DNA from: Nocardioides islandensis
Lineage (GTDB): Bacteria > Actinomycetota > Actinomycetes > Propionibacteriales > Nocardioidaceae
Length of the DNA: 64,000 nucleotides
NCBI RefSeq assembly: GCF_015352455.1
Contig: NZ_JADKPN010000010.1
Coordinates: forward strand, 1 to 64,000
Direction of reading: 5' to 3'
The notes below the pieces were generated by a model, which ran no database searches, was not told the DNA's origin, and was given only the letters and a program-made list of their open reading frames with translations. Made by a program: the position numbers and the translations under genes. Every line of letters begins with the position of its first letter. The stretch's first letter is position 1. Below are positions 1 through 8,741 of this stretch, piece after piece.

Positions 1-680
1 CAGCATGGTGGTCGAGCCCGCGAGCACCAGCGAGCGGAGTCGAGACCCCGTGACGCCCACCGGGTCTCGACACGCCGCTCGTCCCTCGCGGCGGCTCGAC
101 CACCACGTATCCCTGGTTCGCCGAGCACCGCGGCTGACCACAGCATGGTGGTCGAGCCCGCGAGCGAGCGGAGTCGAGACCCCGTGACGCGCACCGGGTC
201 TCGACACGCCGCTCGTCCCTCGCAGCGGCTCGACCACCACACACCCCCGGTTCGCCGAGCACCGCGGCTGACCACAGCATGGTGGTCGAGCCCGCGAGCG
301 CCAGCGAGCGGAGTCGAGACCCCGTGACGCACACCGGGACTCGACACGCCGCTCGTCCCTCGCAGCGGCTCGACCACCACGTACCCCTGGTTCGCCCAGC
401 ACCGCGGCTGACCACAGCATGGTGGTCGAGCCCGCGAGCGCCAGCGAGCGGAGTCGAGACCCCATGACGCCCACCGGGACTCGACACGCCGCTCGCCCCT
501 CGCGGCCGCTCGACCACCACGTATCCCTGGTTCGCCGAGCACCGCGGCTGACCACAGCATGGTGGTCGAGCCCGCGAGCGCCAGCGAGCGGAGTCGAGAC
601 CCCGTGACGCGCACCGGGTCTCGACACGCCGCTCGTCCCTCGCGGCGGCTCGACCACCACACACCCCTGGTTCGACCCTG
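1..680. repeat. Five tandem copies of a 134-140 bp palindromic element
   Basis: Copies begin at about 1, 142, 276, 416 and 556. Each has a left arm starting TGGTGGTCGAGCC and ending GAGTCGAGACCC, a loop of about 13 bases (CGTGACGCNCACC), and a right arm starting GGGTCTCGACACG and ending GGCTCGACCACCA. The right arm is close to the reverse complement of the left, so each copy could fold into a hairpin of about 43 bp. A spacer of about 35-40 bases (CCCTGGTTCGCCGAGCACCGCGG) joins copies. Copies differ by a few substitutions and small indels, for example a missing CCAGCG in copy 2. Short ORFs inside are by-products of the repeat. The array may continue left of the window. It resembles REP/BIME-type intergenic elements; function unknown. 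Confidence 0.9.
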
Positions 681-723
681 AGGACCGGCGGCGGAGCGTG
701 AGCGTCGCCGTACCCTTGCCGGA

Positions 724-2838
724 GTGGGCCAGCCGTCGTACTCCGTCGGGACGCGGCTGCGCCTGGGCAAGGCCCAGCTGGCGCTGTGGCGACCGACGTG
801 GTCGTGGGTGCGCGGCGTGGTGCGGGCGTTCGTCACGTCGTTCCTGGCGCTGACCGCGAGCCTGTGGTTCCTGCCGGGGGTGCAGGTCGAGCGCGGCGCC
901 GAGTCGGTGGCCAGCCTGGCCGTCCTCGCCCTGGCCCTGAGCGCGATGCTGCGGCCGCTGATCACGCGGCTCACCGTCCTGACCGGGGTGCTCGGCCTGC
1001 TGGTCGCCGGACTGCTCGCCCAGGTGCTGGTCCTCTGGCTGGCCCTGCAGCTCGTACCGTCGGTGCGGCCGTTCAGCTTCGGCGACGTGTTCGTCGCGTC
1101 CTGGGCGGCGGCGGTGGCGGCGGCGTGCGTGAACTGGCTGTTCGACACCAGCAGCGACGAGGTGTTCCTCGGGCAGCTGCTGGGGCGGGCCGCGCGGCAC
1201 ACCGACCGCGCCGGCAGCACCGGGCCCGGCCTGCTCGTGGTCCAGCTCGACGGGGTCAGCGAACCCGTGCTCCGGCAGGCGATCGCCGCCGGCAGCATGC
1301 CGACGCTGTCGCGGTGGATCCGCTCCGGCACGCACTCCCTCAGGGCCTGGCACACCGGCATGCCCGCGACCACCCCGGCCGCGCAGGCCGCCCTGCTGCA
1401 CGGGGACGACCGGTCGGTGCCCGGCTTCCGGTGGTACGACAAGCAGCGCGGCCGCCTGCTCACCATGAGCCGTCCGGCCGACGTCGCCGAGGTCGAGGCG
1501 AGGCTCTCGTCGGGGGACGGGCTGCTCCGGGACGGCGGCGCCAGCATCTCCAACATCTTCAGCGGGGACGCGCCCGTGCGCCGGCTGACCCTGAGCGACG
1601 CCCGGCTGCCGGCGAGCGACCGCGGGGCCGCGACGTACGCCTCGCTCCGCGTCGGGTTCACCCGGTCGATCACGCTCTTCGTCGGCCAGATGATCGCCGA
1701 GTGGCACCAGGCCCGCCGGCAGCGGATGCGAGGGGTGGAGCCGCGCGTGCACCGCGGAGGCACGTTCCTGCTGCTGCGCGGGGTGACCACGGTCCTGCTG
1801 CGCGACCTCAACGTCTCGATCGTCGCCGAGCACCTGACCGAGGGGACGCCGGTGGTGTTCGTGGACTTCGTCGACTACGACGAGGTGGCGCACCACGCCG
1901 GGCCGACCCGCCCCGAGTCGCTGCGCACGCTGGAGAACCTTGACCGCGTGCTCAACCTCTTCGACCAGCTGGTCAAGGTCGTCGGCCGCCGGTACGAGCT
2001 GGTGGTGCTGTCCGACCACGGCCAGGCCCAGGGCGCGACCTTCCACCAGCTCGACGGGACGACACTCCAGGAGGTCGTCCACGGCCTGACCGTCGACGCC
2101 GTCGTGGCGCCCGCCAACGACACGTCCGACGAGACGTGGATCCCGGCCACCCTGCTGGCCGCCGGGGCCGGCGGCGTGGGCGGCGTGGTGAGCCGGGCCG
2201 CCCGCAGCGCCACGCGGTCCGACCACGACGACGTACGCCGCCGCGGTGCCGCCGAGGAGCCGTCGGACGTCGTCGTGGCGGTGTCCGGCAGCCTCGCCCA
2301 CGTCTACGTCACCGGGACCGAGGGCCGGCTGACGCGCCAGGAGGTCGACGCGCGGTACCCCGAGCTGGTCGACGGCCTGGCCGCCCACCACCACATCGGC
2401 GCCGTCGTCACCCTGCTGACCAACGGCGACCTCGCCGTCGAGGCGCCGGGTGGGCGGATCGACCTGCGGCCCGGCGCCACTCCCCTGGCGGTCTCGGGGC
2501 ACGGGCGCGACCCGCTCGCGGCATACGGTCGGCGCGCGGCGTCCGACCTGGTCGCGCTTTCCGCCCGGGCAGACGTCGGCGACGTGATCCTGCTCGGCGC
2601 GTACGACGAGGGGCTCGGCGAGGTGGCGGCGTTCGAGGAGCTGGTGGGCTCGCACGGTGGGCTCGGCGGCTGGCAGAACACGGCGTTCGTGCTGCACCCG
2701 GCGGGCTGGAAGGTACCCGCCGACGCGCTGACCGGGGTCGGGCTGCACCGCGTGCTGGTGCGCCGCCTGGAGGAGCTCGGCGTGCGCGAGTCCGGGCACC
2801 ACAGCACGGCGGGCCCGACGCCGGTGACCACCGCATGA
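724..2838 (+). CDS. Holin-like membrane domain fused to alkaline phosphatase/phosphodiesterase-superfamily domain
   Basis: 704 aa from a GTG. Residues about 30-145 hold four hydrophobic segments resembling the mycobacterial four-helix phage-holin-like family (PF04020). From about 168 the protein is a type I phosphodiesterase/nucleotide pyrophosphatase-like domain: metal Asp in QLDGVSE (about 176), nucleophile-type Thr in MPATTPAAQ (about 216), a DYDEVAHHAG metal motif (about 383-392), SDHGQ (about 430) and a late His in GSHGG (about 645). A membrane-anchored phosphoesterase with the hydrolase outside the cell is inferred; the substrate is unknown. It overlaps the next gene by 4 bases (ATGA), suggesting an operon with the MBL hydrolase and the DedA-like gene. 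Confidence 0.85.
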   Translation: MGQPSYSVGTRLRLGKAQLALWRPTWSWVRGVVRAFVTSFLALTASLWFLPGVQVERGAESVASLAVLALALSAMLRPLITRLTVLTGVLGLLVAGLLAQVLVLWLALQLVPSVRPFSFGDVFVASWAAAVAAACVNWLFDTSSDEVFLGQLLGRAARHTDRAGSTGPGLLVVQLDGVSEPVLRQAIAAGSMPTLSRWIRSGTHSLRAWHTGMPATTPAAQAALLHGDDRSVPGFRWYDKQRGRLLTMSRPADVAEVEARLSSGDGLLRDGGASISNIFSGDAPVRRLTLSDARLPASDRGAATYASLRVGFTRSITLFVGQMIAEWHQARRQRMRGVEPRVHRGGTFLLLRGVTTVLLRDLNVSIVAEHLTEGTPVVFVDFVDYDEVAHHAGPTRPESLRTLENLDRVLNLFDQLVKVVGRRYELVVLSDHGQAQGATFHQLDGTTLQEVVHGLTVDAVVAPANDTSDETWIPATLLAAGAGGVGGVVSRAARSATRSDHDDVRRRGAAEEPSDVVVAVSGSLAHVYVTGTEGRLTRQEVDARYPELVDGLAAHHHIGAVVTLLTNGDLAVEAPGGRIDLRPGATPLAVSGHGRDPLAAYGRRAASDLVALSARADVGDVILLGAYDEGLGEVAAFEELVGSHGGLGGWQNTAFVLHPAGWKVPADALTGVGLHRVLVRRLEELGVRESGHHSTAGPTPVTTA

Positions 2839-3599
2839 GCGATCTCGCCGTCACCTGGTGGGGCCACTCGTCGCTGACCGTGGAGATGGCCGGGGTACGC
2901 GTGGCGGTCGACCCGCTGCTCACCGACCGCCTCGCCCACCTGCGCCGCCGCGGCGTGACGCCGGCGGCCGCGGCGTACGACGCGGACGTCGTGGTCGTCT
3001 CGCACCAGCACCACGACCACCTGCACGTACCCTCGCTGCGCCGGTTCGGCCCGGACGTCACGCTCGTCGGGCCGCGCGGTGCCGAGCGGCTGCTGGCGCG
3101 GGCCGGAGTGGCCGACGTGCGGACGGTCGCTCCCGGCGACGAGCTCGAGGTACGCGGCCTCGTCGTGCAGGTGCAAGCCGCCAGCCACCCCGGCAACCGG
3201 CACCCTTGGGCGCGCGGCGACGGCGTGGCCCTGGGGTTCCGCATCGAGGCGGCCGGGCGGTCCTGCTGGTACCCCGGCGACACCGGCCCTCGCGACGACA
3301 TGGCCGAGGTGGCGGCGGTCGACCTCGCGCTGGTGCCGGTCGGCGGCTGGGGCCCGACGCTGCCGGACACCCACCTCTCCCCCGAGTCCGGCGCCGAGGC
3401 CGTGCGCCGGGTGGGCGCGACGTACGCGGTCCCCGTGCACTGGGGCACCTTCTGGCCGATGGGCCTCGAGCGGGTCGCCCCGGGCAACCACCAGCAGCTG
3501 TTCGTCTCGCCGGGCGCGCGGTTCGCCGCCGCGCTCGGACGGCCGGGTGACCCGGAGCCGGTCGTCGCCGCGCACGGCGAGCGGGTGCTGCTGCCGTGA
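2835..3599 (+). CDS. MBL-fold metallohydrolase (UlaG/RomA-like)
   Basis: 254 aa, ATG overlapping the upstream stop. The metallo-beta-lactamase motif HQHHDH lies near residues 56-61, the metal-bridging Asp is in YPGDTG (about 149), and a late metal His is in VHWGTFWP (about 201). The opening WWGHSSLTVE followed by a Asp-Pro-Leu-Leu stretch is typical of the L-ascorbate-6-phosphate lactonase/NAPE-PLD-like branch. It is probably a cytoplasmic Zn-dependent hydrolase of unknown substrate. Its 3' end overlaps the next gene by GTGA. The family is clear; the specific reaction is not. Confidence 0.88.
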   Translation: MSDLAVTWWGHSSLTVEMAGVRVAVDPLLTDRLAHLRRRGVTPAAAAYDADVVVVSHQHHDHLHVPSLRRFGPDVTLVGPRGAERLLARAGVADVRTVAPGDELEVRGLVVQVQAASHPGNRHPWARGDGVALGFRIEAAGRSCWYPGDTGPRDDMAEVAAVDLALVPVGGWGPTLPDTHLSPESGAEAVRRVGATYAVPVHWGTFWPMGLERVAPGNHQQLFVSPGARFAAALGRPGDPEPVVAAHGERVLLP

Positions 3600-4207
3600 C
3601 GATCACCGAGCTCGACCCCGCGGCGTACCTCGTTCTCTGGACCTTCGTCGCCGTCGGCTCGGTGCTGCCGGTCCTGCCGACCGGACCCGCGGTCAGCGCC
3701 GCCGCGGTCATCGCCGCGGACCACCAGCCCTGGGCGATGGTGCCGGTGGTGCTGGTCGGTGCGCTGGGTGCGTACGCCGGGGACGTGGTCACCTACGGCG
3801 CCCTGCGGTCGGCCGGCGAGCCGTTGGCGTTGCGGATGCGCTGGCTGCGACGCGACGACCTGTCCCGGCTCGGCCAGGTGCGCCTGGGCATCGCCCACCA
3901 CGAGCTGCGCACGCTGGTGATCTCGCGGCTGGTTCCCGCCGGCCGGCTGCCCGTGCTCTTCGTCGCCGCGGTCGCGGGGTACCGCTGGCGGCGCTTCGCC
4001 GCGGTGGCCGTGATGTCGACGCTGCTGTGGTCGGTGCTGTACGCCGCGATCGGCCTGGCCGGTGCGACCGTGCTGCCGGACACCGGGACGGCACTGGTCG
4101 TGGCGGTCGCCGGCGCGTTGCTGTTCACCGCCGTCCAGGTCGGGTACCAGCGGTGGCGGACGGCGAGGGACGCGGCGCAGGGGGTTCCGGGCGACGCGGG
4201 GCAGTGA
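3596..4207 (+). CDS. DedA/VTT-like membrane protein
   Basis: 203 aa from a GTG overlapping the previous stop. Several hydrophobic segments (about residues 12-30, 45-65, 105-130, 140-165), with a GxxxGDxxxY-like segment near 60-70 and a conserved-looking SRLVPAGRLPV near residues 105-115, fit the SNARE-associated/VTT (DedA) family of membrane proteins implicated in lipid scrambling or transport. It ends with a short polar cytoplasmic tail. Third gene of an overlapping three-gene operon. Family call is by topology and motif, not by alignment. Confidence 0.75.
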   Translation: MTITELDPAAYLVLWTFVAVGSVLPVLPTGPAVSAAAVIAADHQPWAMVPVVLVGALGAYAGDVVTYGALRSAGEPLALRMRWLRRDDLSRLGQVRLGIAHHELRTLVISRLVPAGRLPVLFVAAVAGYRWRRFAAVAVMSTLLWSVLYAAIGLAGATVLPDTGTALVVAVAGALLFTAVQVGYQRWRTARDAAQGVPGDAGQ

Positions 4208-4219
4208 CACTCTCGGTCC

Positions 4220-4474
4220 ATGCTCTTCCACATCACGCAGGTCCACGCGCCGGAGGACTGCCCCTACGGCAGCGGCGGTTCACGCAAGTTCCACGACGCG
4301 ACGGTCGGCGAGGTCACCGTGCACGGTGTCTACGGCGCGTTCATGGAGCACACGATCTACATGATCGTGGAGGCCGACGACTTCGCGATGCTCAACAAGT
4401 TCCTGCTCCCGGGCATGAAGGTCTGCACGACCGAGATCACCCCGGTGAGCGCGGATCCGCTGCCCACCTACTAG
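4220..4474 (+). CDS. Small conserved protein, probable dimeric alpha/beta barrel (DUF3303-like)
   Basis: 84 aa. The protein starts MLFHITQVH and contains APEDCPYG, EADDFAMLNKFLLPG and TTEITPVS segments, a beta-alpha-beta pattern typical of small ferredoxin-like or dimeric-barrel proteins of the DUF3303 type. No catalytic residue can be assigned. It lies 12 bases after the DedA-like gene on the same strand and is followed by a hairpin in the convergent gap. Confidence 0.7.
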   Translation: MLFHITQVHAPEDCPYGSGGSRKFHDATVGEVTVHGVYGAFMEHTIYMIVEADDFAMLNKFLLPGMKVCTTEITPVSADPLPTY

Positions 4475-4490
4475 GCCCAGCTGGTGGGCC
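4474..4490. terminator. Short hairpin between convergent genes
   Basis: GGCCCA-GCTGG-TGGGCC forms a 6-bp stem with a 5-base loop. It starts at the stop codon of the small barrel gene and ends 7 bases before the stop of the convergent propeller gene. There is no U-tract. A modest bidirectional terminator is plausible. Confidence 0.45.
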
Positions 4491-4496
4491 GAGCTG

Positions 4497-6743
4497 CTAG
4501 CCCCGGCGGACGACCTCGCAGCCGCTGACCCGGTCCCGGCGGTCGGCGACGGCGACGTCGTCGCCACGCCCGCACCGCACCCGGTCGGCCCGGCCGTCGC
4601 GGGCCCGGAGCACGTCGTCACCGAGCCCGCCGACCAGCCGGTCGCGACCCAGCCCGCCGTTCAGGACGTCCGCCCCGGCACTGCCGCGCAGCCGGTCGCG
4701 CCCGGGTCCGCCGTAGAGCCGGTCCGCCGCCTTGCCGCCGTCGAGCTTGTCCTTGCCCGTGCCGCCGACCAGCCGGTCCCGGCCGGGGCCGCCGACCAGG
4801 CAGTCGACGCCGGCGAGCCCGACGAGGCGGTCACGCCCGGCCAGCCCGTAGAGCAGGTCGCCGTACGGCGTCCCGCGCAGCGTGTCCGCGCCCGCCGTGC
4901 CGACCCCGGCGTTGGCGCACGCGCCGGGCAGCGGTCCGGTCGGGACCGGCACCGTCACGGGGGCGCTCGTCGCCGAGGCCGATCCGCCGTCGCCGGTCGC
5001 GGTCACGGTGCACGTCAGCACGTGGCTCGCGTCGCCGGCCGGGACGAGGTACGTCGAGCCCGTCGCGCCCGGGACCGGCGCGCCGTCGCGGTTCCAGCGG
5101 TAGGCGAAGCTCTCGGCGTCCTTCCAGGTGCCGGGCGTGCAGGTCACCGTCTGCCCGACGCCGGGTGAGCCGGTGATCGTCGGCGGGGTGAGGTTCTTGG
5201 GCACCGCCACCCTGCTCAGGTAGATGTCGTCGGCCGCGTCGGTGTCGGCGGGGACGACCGGCTCCTCGGTCGACCAGTAGACCCGCCCGCCGTCGTTGCC
5301 GGCCGCCTCGAAGAAGGCGCCCGATGCGCCGTTGCCCGTCGTCAGCTGTGACATCCCCGTGGGGCTCACCTCGTAGAGGTCGTCGCTCGCGTCGGTGTCG
5401 CTGCCCAGCAGGGCCTCCTGGGTCGCGAACACGATGCGCGAGCCGTCGGACGACGCCGCCCGGAAGCGCGCGTCGTCGGTCGACGTACCGGGGGTGAGCA
5501 GCGTCGTCTGGCCGTTGTTCCAGAGGTAGAGGTCGTCGGCGGCGTCGTTGGGCTCGCCGGTCAGCGCCGAGAAGGCCGTCATGACGATGCGGGTGCCGTC
5601 GTCGGAGACGGACCGCGTGTCCAGGTTGGCCTGGTGGCCGGGGGCCGTGGTCAGCAGGACGAGCGTGCCGTTGCGCCAGGCGTACAGGTCCTCCTCGCTG
5701 TCGGAGTCCTGTGGCAGCAGCGCCTCGTCGGTGCTGAGGCCGACGGTCGTCAGGTCACGGTTGGCGTCGGTGAAGAACGCGGCGACGTCGGCGGTCCCGG
5801 CGCTCAGCAACGTGGTCACACCGTTGGCCCAGAGGTAGACGTCGGAGGCGGCGTCGGTGTCGGCGGTGGTCAGGCGGTCGGTGGTGGAGAACACCACACG
5901 ACTGCCGTCGGGCGACGTCGCCAGGGGCTCGGCCGGGTCGTCGACCGTGCCGCCGGTGGGTCCCGTGCTCACCAGCGTGGTCTGGCCGCCCGCGCGCCGG
6001 TACAGGTCGTCGCCGTTGTCGGTGTCCGCCGCGACCAGCTGCTCGTCGGTCTGGAACACCACGACGGACGCATCGTCCGACGCGCCCGCGAAGTACGACT
6101 GGTGGGCGCCGTTGCCGCCGGTCGGTCCGAGGGTGAGACGGGTCAGCGTGCCGTTCTGCCAGAGGTACAGGTCGCCGGTGGCGTCGGTGTCGTCGCCGGT
6201 GAGCGCCTCCATCGACGAGACGACAGCGCGCGAGCCGTCGGCCGAGACCGCCCAGACCTGGGCACCGTCCAGGGCGGTGTCCCCCGCGCCCGTCGTGACG
6301 AGCACGGGCTGGTCGCCGATCTCGGTGTACACGTCGTACTGGGCGTCCTGGTCCGCCGGCACCAGCTGGGTACTGGCCTCCCAGAACACCCGGCTGCCGT
6401 CCGCGGACACGGTGACGTTCTGGAAGAAGGGGGACCCGCCGAGGACCGGCAGTCCGACGGTGACCAGGCGGGTCGTGCCCGCCGTGTGGTCGTAGATGTC
6501 CGTCTGCCCGCCGTCCGTGTCAGCGGCGACGAGGGACTCGTCGGTGGTGAAGAAGGCGTGGTTGCCGTCCGGCGTACCGGCCTCGAACATCGTCGGCACG
6601 GGTCCGTCCCCGCCCGCCGCTCCCGTCGAGACCAGCTCCAGCACGCTGTGGTCGGCGGTCGCGGGCGCCGCGGCCACCGCGAGCCCTCCCAGTGCGACCG
6701 CCAGCACCGTGGCGGCGCGCAGCGCCGTCCCCCGAGTCGTCAT
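4497..6743 (-). CDS. Secreted TolB-like beta-propeller protein with Ig-like segment and RTX-type C-terminus
   Basis: 748 aa. Signal peptide at residues 1-31 ending APATA/DH. Residues about 45-510 consist of repeated PD40/TolB-like blades of about 55 residues, each with a variant of SxDGSRVVF, an Asp-rich DTDxxxDLY turn and the TTLVS strand. A conserved-looking Ig-like or Big-type segment follows (about 515-600, with the GSPGVGQTVTCTPGTW motif). The last 140 residues carry degenerate hemolysin-type nonapeptides (GGPGRDRL, GGLGDDVL). Extracellular, probably calcium-binding. No ligand can be named. ATG start with a GAGAGGGG ribosome site just upstream. It shares a long upstream region with the divergent ROK gene. 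Confidence 0.85.
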   Translation of the reverse strand: MTTRGTALRAATVLAVALGGLAVAAAPATADHSVLELVSTGAAGGDGPVPTMFEAGTPDGNHAFFTTDESLVAADTDGGQTDIYDHTAGTTRLVTVGLPVLGGSPFFQNVTVSADGSRVFWEASTQLVPADQDAQYDVYTEIGDQPVLVTTGAGDTALDGAQVWAVSADGSRAVVSSMEALTGDDTDATGDLYLWQNGTLTRLTLGPTGGNGAHQSYFAGASDDASVVVFQTDEQLVAADTDNGDDLYRRAGGQTTLVSTGPTGGTVDDPAEPLATSPDGSRVVFSTTDRLTTADTDAASDVYLWANGVTTLLSAGTADVAAFFTDANRDLTTVGLSTDEALLPQDSDSEEDLYAWRNGTLVLLTTAPGHQANLDTRSVSDDGTRIVMTAFSALTGEPNDAADDLYLWNNGQTTLLTPGTSTDDARFRAASSDGSRIVFATQEALLGSDTDASDDLYEVSPTGMSQLTTGNGASGAFFEAAGNDGGRVYWSTEEPVVPADTDAADDIYLSRVAVPKNLTPPTITGSPGVGQTVTCTPGTWKDAESFAYRWNRDGAPVPGATGSTYLVPAGDASHVLTCTVTATGDGGSASATSAPVTVPVPTGPLPGACANAGVGTAGADTLRGTPYGDLLYGLAGRDRLVGLAGVDCLVGGPGRDRLVGGTGKDKLDGGKAADRLYGGPGRDRLRGSAGADVLNGGLGRDRLVGGLGDDVLRARDGRADRVRCGRGDDVAVADRRDRVSGCEVVRRG

Positions 6744-7385
6744 TCCCCGTGCCCCTCTCGTTGGAGGGTCAGCCTAAGCAGGCCCGGTGGCCCGGTCGAG
6801 GATCCCTGACCGCAGATGCATAACGATGTGACGGGTCGGCGGGGGGGGGTCGGCGGGGGTCGGCGGGGGGTCCGCGCCGCCGCCCGGTGCGGTGTCCTGC
6901 TCGTCGTGGGCGTGGTGGCACCTCTTGGCGCCGTCCTTGCGGAAGAACGTCCGGAGGTCGATGTCGTTGCGGGGTCGCCGAACGGCACCAATTTCGTCCG
7001 GATGTGAAGATCTTTCGGCAAGAGATTTCAGAAGTCGTGCCTGACAACCAGGCGGTGCCGACGGTGCTCAGCTCTCGGTCGGTCGACCCGGGGTACGCGG
7101 GCGACACGGCAGCCGTGAGAGGTGCGGCGGGTCCGCGGTCGGGTGCCGGAAATCGCGCGATCGCGCCGGAATTGCAGATTCCCGGCTCGGAAACCTGCCA
7201 TTTCCGCGCGATCGCGCCCGTTCAGCAGGCCGGAGTGAGAGCACCCCGTACGGCGAGGCGCCCTCACCGCGGTACGCCGGACCCCAAGCCATGCGCGTGC
7301 GATCCCGGGCAGATCTTTCGCACGAGTTGTGCGATTCTCTGCGCACCAACCACCGAAAGTCGGCGGTCGCGGACTGAAAGGCACC
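6744..7385. promoter_or_regulatory. Divergent intergenic region with G-tract and repeated palindromes
   Basis: No convincing gene. It holds three G-runs (9, 5 and 6 G) separated by TCGGC at 6841-6870. It also has two identical 14-mers, CGCGCGATCGCGCC, at 7154-7167 and 7205-7218, each containing the perfect palindrome GCGCGATCGCGC. AGATCTTTCG occurs at 7008-7017 and 7311-7320; the second copy runs into the inverted repeat TCGCAC-gagtt-GTGCGA (7318-7334), 52 bases before the ROK start. These are candidate operator or promoter elements for the ROK gene and the divergent secreted-protein gene. Confidence 0.5.
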
Positions 7386-8627
7386 ATGACCGAGCACCTG
7401 CCCGACGCGAGGCCACCGTGGGAGCATGCGGCCATGGCGCACTTCCTGTCCGGCCGGGCCGAGACGCCGACGCAGTCGAAGATCCTGACCTACGTCCGCG
7501 ACGAGGGTCCGCTCTCGCGCATCGACCTGGCCGGCCGGCTGGGCGTGTCGCGCACGACCGTGGCGGCCGAGGCCGGCCGGCTCGTCGAGCTCGGACTCGC
7601 CGTCGACGGCGGCCCGGCGGCCTCACGAGGCGGTCGCCGGTCGACGCTGGTCGACCTGGACCCCGGTCTGCGGTTCGTCGGCATCGAGCTGGGCGCCACC
7701 TCGATGCGGGTGGCGGTAACCGACGGCCGGCTCCAGGTGCTGGCCCGCGACAGCTCACCGATCGAGATCCGCCGCGGCCCGGAGGCGGTGCTCGCCGAGG
7801 CGCTGGACACGACCCGCAAGCTCCTCGCGGCCGAGGGGGTCGAGAAGCCCGCCGGCGTGGGCATCGGCGTGCCCGGACCGGTGGACTTCCAGGGCGGCGT
7901 ACCGGTGTCGCCGCCGATCATGCCGGGCTGGGACGGGTACCCCGTGCGCGACGCCCTCTCCCGCGAGCTCGGTACGCCGGTCCTCCTCGACAACGACGTG
8001 AACGTGATGGCGCTCGGCGAGCAGCACACGGGCGTCGCCCGGTCCGCCTCGGACTTCCTGTTCGTCAAGATCGGCACCGGCATCGGGTGCGGCATCGTCG
8101 TCGGCGGACACCTCTACCGCGGCGCCGACGGGTGCGCCGGGGACATCGGCCACATCCGCATCGACGCCAACGGACCCGTCTGCGCGTGCGGCAACCACGG
8201 CTGCCTCGAGGCGTTCTTCGGCGGCGCGGCGCTGGCGCGCGACGCGACCGCCGCCGCCCAGGGCGGCCGCTCGCCGGTGCTGGCCGAGCTGCTCGAGGAG
8301 GACGGCGCGCTGACCGCCGAGAGCGTCGGACGCGCGCTCACGCGCGGCGACGCCGAGGCCCTGGCGCTGACCCGGGAGGGCGGCCGTCGCGTGGGCTCGG
8401 TGCTGGCCAACCTGGTCTCGTTCTTCAACCCCGGCCTCATCGTCATCGGCGGCGGCGTGGCCGGCCTCGGCCACTCGTTGCTGGCCGAGATCCGCAGCTC
8501 GATCTACCGCCAGTCGCTGCCGCTGGCGACCGGCAACCTCCCCGTCGTGCTCAGCGAGCTCGGGGGCGACTCCGGGGTGATCGGCTCCGCCCGCCTCATC
8601 AGCGACGCGGTCTACGCCGTGGCCTAA
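7386..8627 (+). CDS. ROK-family transcriptional regulator
   Basis: 413 aa from the ATG preceded by GAAAGG; an earlier in-frame start at 7329 lacks a good ribosome site. An N-terminal winged helix-turn-helix (about residues 35-90: TQSKILTYV, SRIDLAGRLGVSRTTV) is followed by a ROK sugar-kinase-like domain with GIELGATS, DNDVNVMALGE, GTGIGCGI and the zinc motif GHIRIDANGPVCACGNHGCLE. It is likely the repressor of the adjacent sugar importer, binding a sugar in the ROK domain. The palindrome CAAAC-tttc-GTTTG just downstream and the repeats upstream are candidate operators. Confidence 0.92.
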   Translation: MTEHLPDARPPWEHAAMAHFLSGRAETPTQSKILTYVRDEGPLSRIDLAGRLGVSRTTVAAEAGRLVELGLAVDGGPAASRGGRRSTLVDLDPGLRFVGIELGATSMRVAVTDGRLQVLARDSSPIEIRRGPEAVLAEALDTTRKLLAAEGVEKPAGVGIGVPGPVDFQGGVPVSPPIMPGWDGYPVRDALSRELGTPVLLDNDVNVMALGEQHTGVARSASDFLFVKIGTGIGCGIVVGGHLYRGADGCAGDIGHIRIDANGPVCACGNHGCLEAFFGGAALARDATAAAQGGRSPVLAELLEEDGALTAESVGRALTRGDAEALALTREGGRRVGSVLANLVSFFNPGLIVIGGGVAGLGHSLLAEIRSSIYRQSLPLATGNLPVVLSELGGDSGVIGSARLISDAVYAVA

Positions 8628-8741
8628 CCTTTCGCAACAAACTTTCGTTTGAGTATTGCGCACTTGCGATTAGCGCCATAGATTCCTCGCCCAAGCGGTA
8701 GTGACGGTCGTCACGCCGCGTCCCAGGGAACGAGGAGCCAC
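8628..8741 (+). promoter_or_regulatory. Promoter/operator of the sugar ABC operon
   Basis: A perfect inverted repeat CAAAC-tttc-GTTTG lies at 8638-8651 and overlaps two CTTTCG boxes. A sigma70-like pair follows: TTGCGC at 8656-8661 and TAGATT at 8679-8684, 17 bases apart. The GAGGAG ribosome site of the ATPase gene is at 8732-8737. The operator-like palindrome abuts the -35 box, fitting control by the upstream ROK regulator. Inference from pattern only. Confidence 0.5.

Noticed and set aside
1..680. CRISPR-like array
   Set aside because: Units are 134-140 bp with long internal palindromes and conserved, not unique, spacers. No cas genes.
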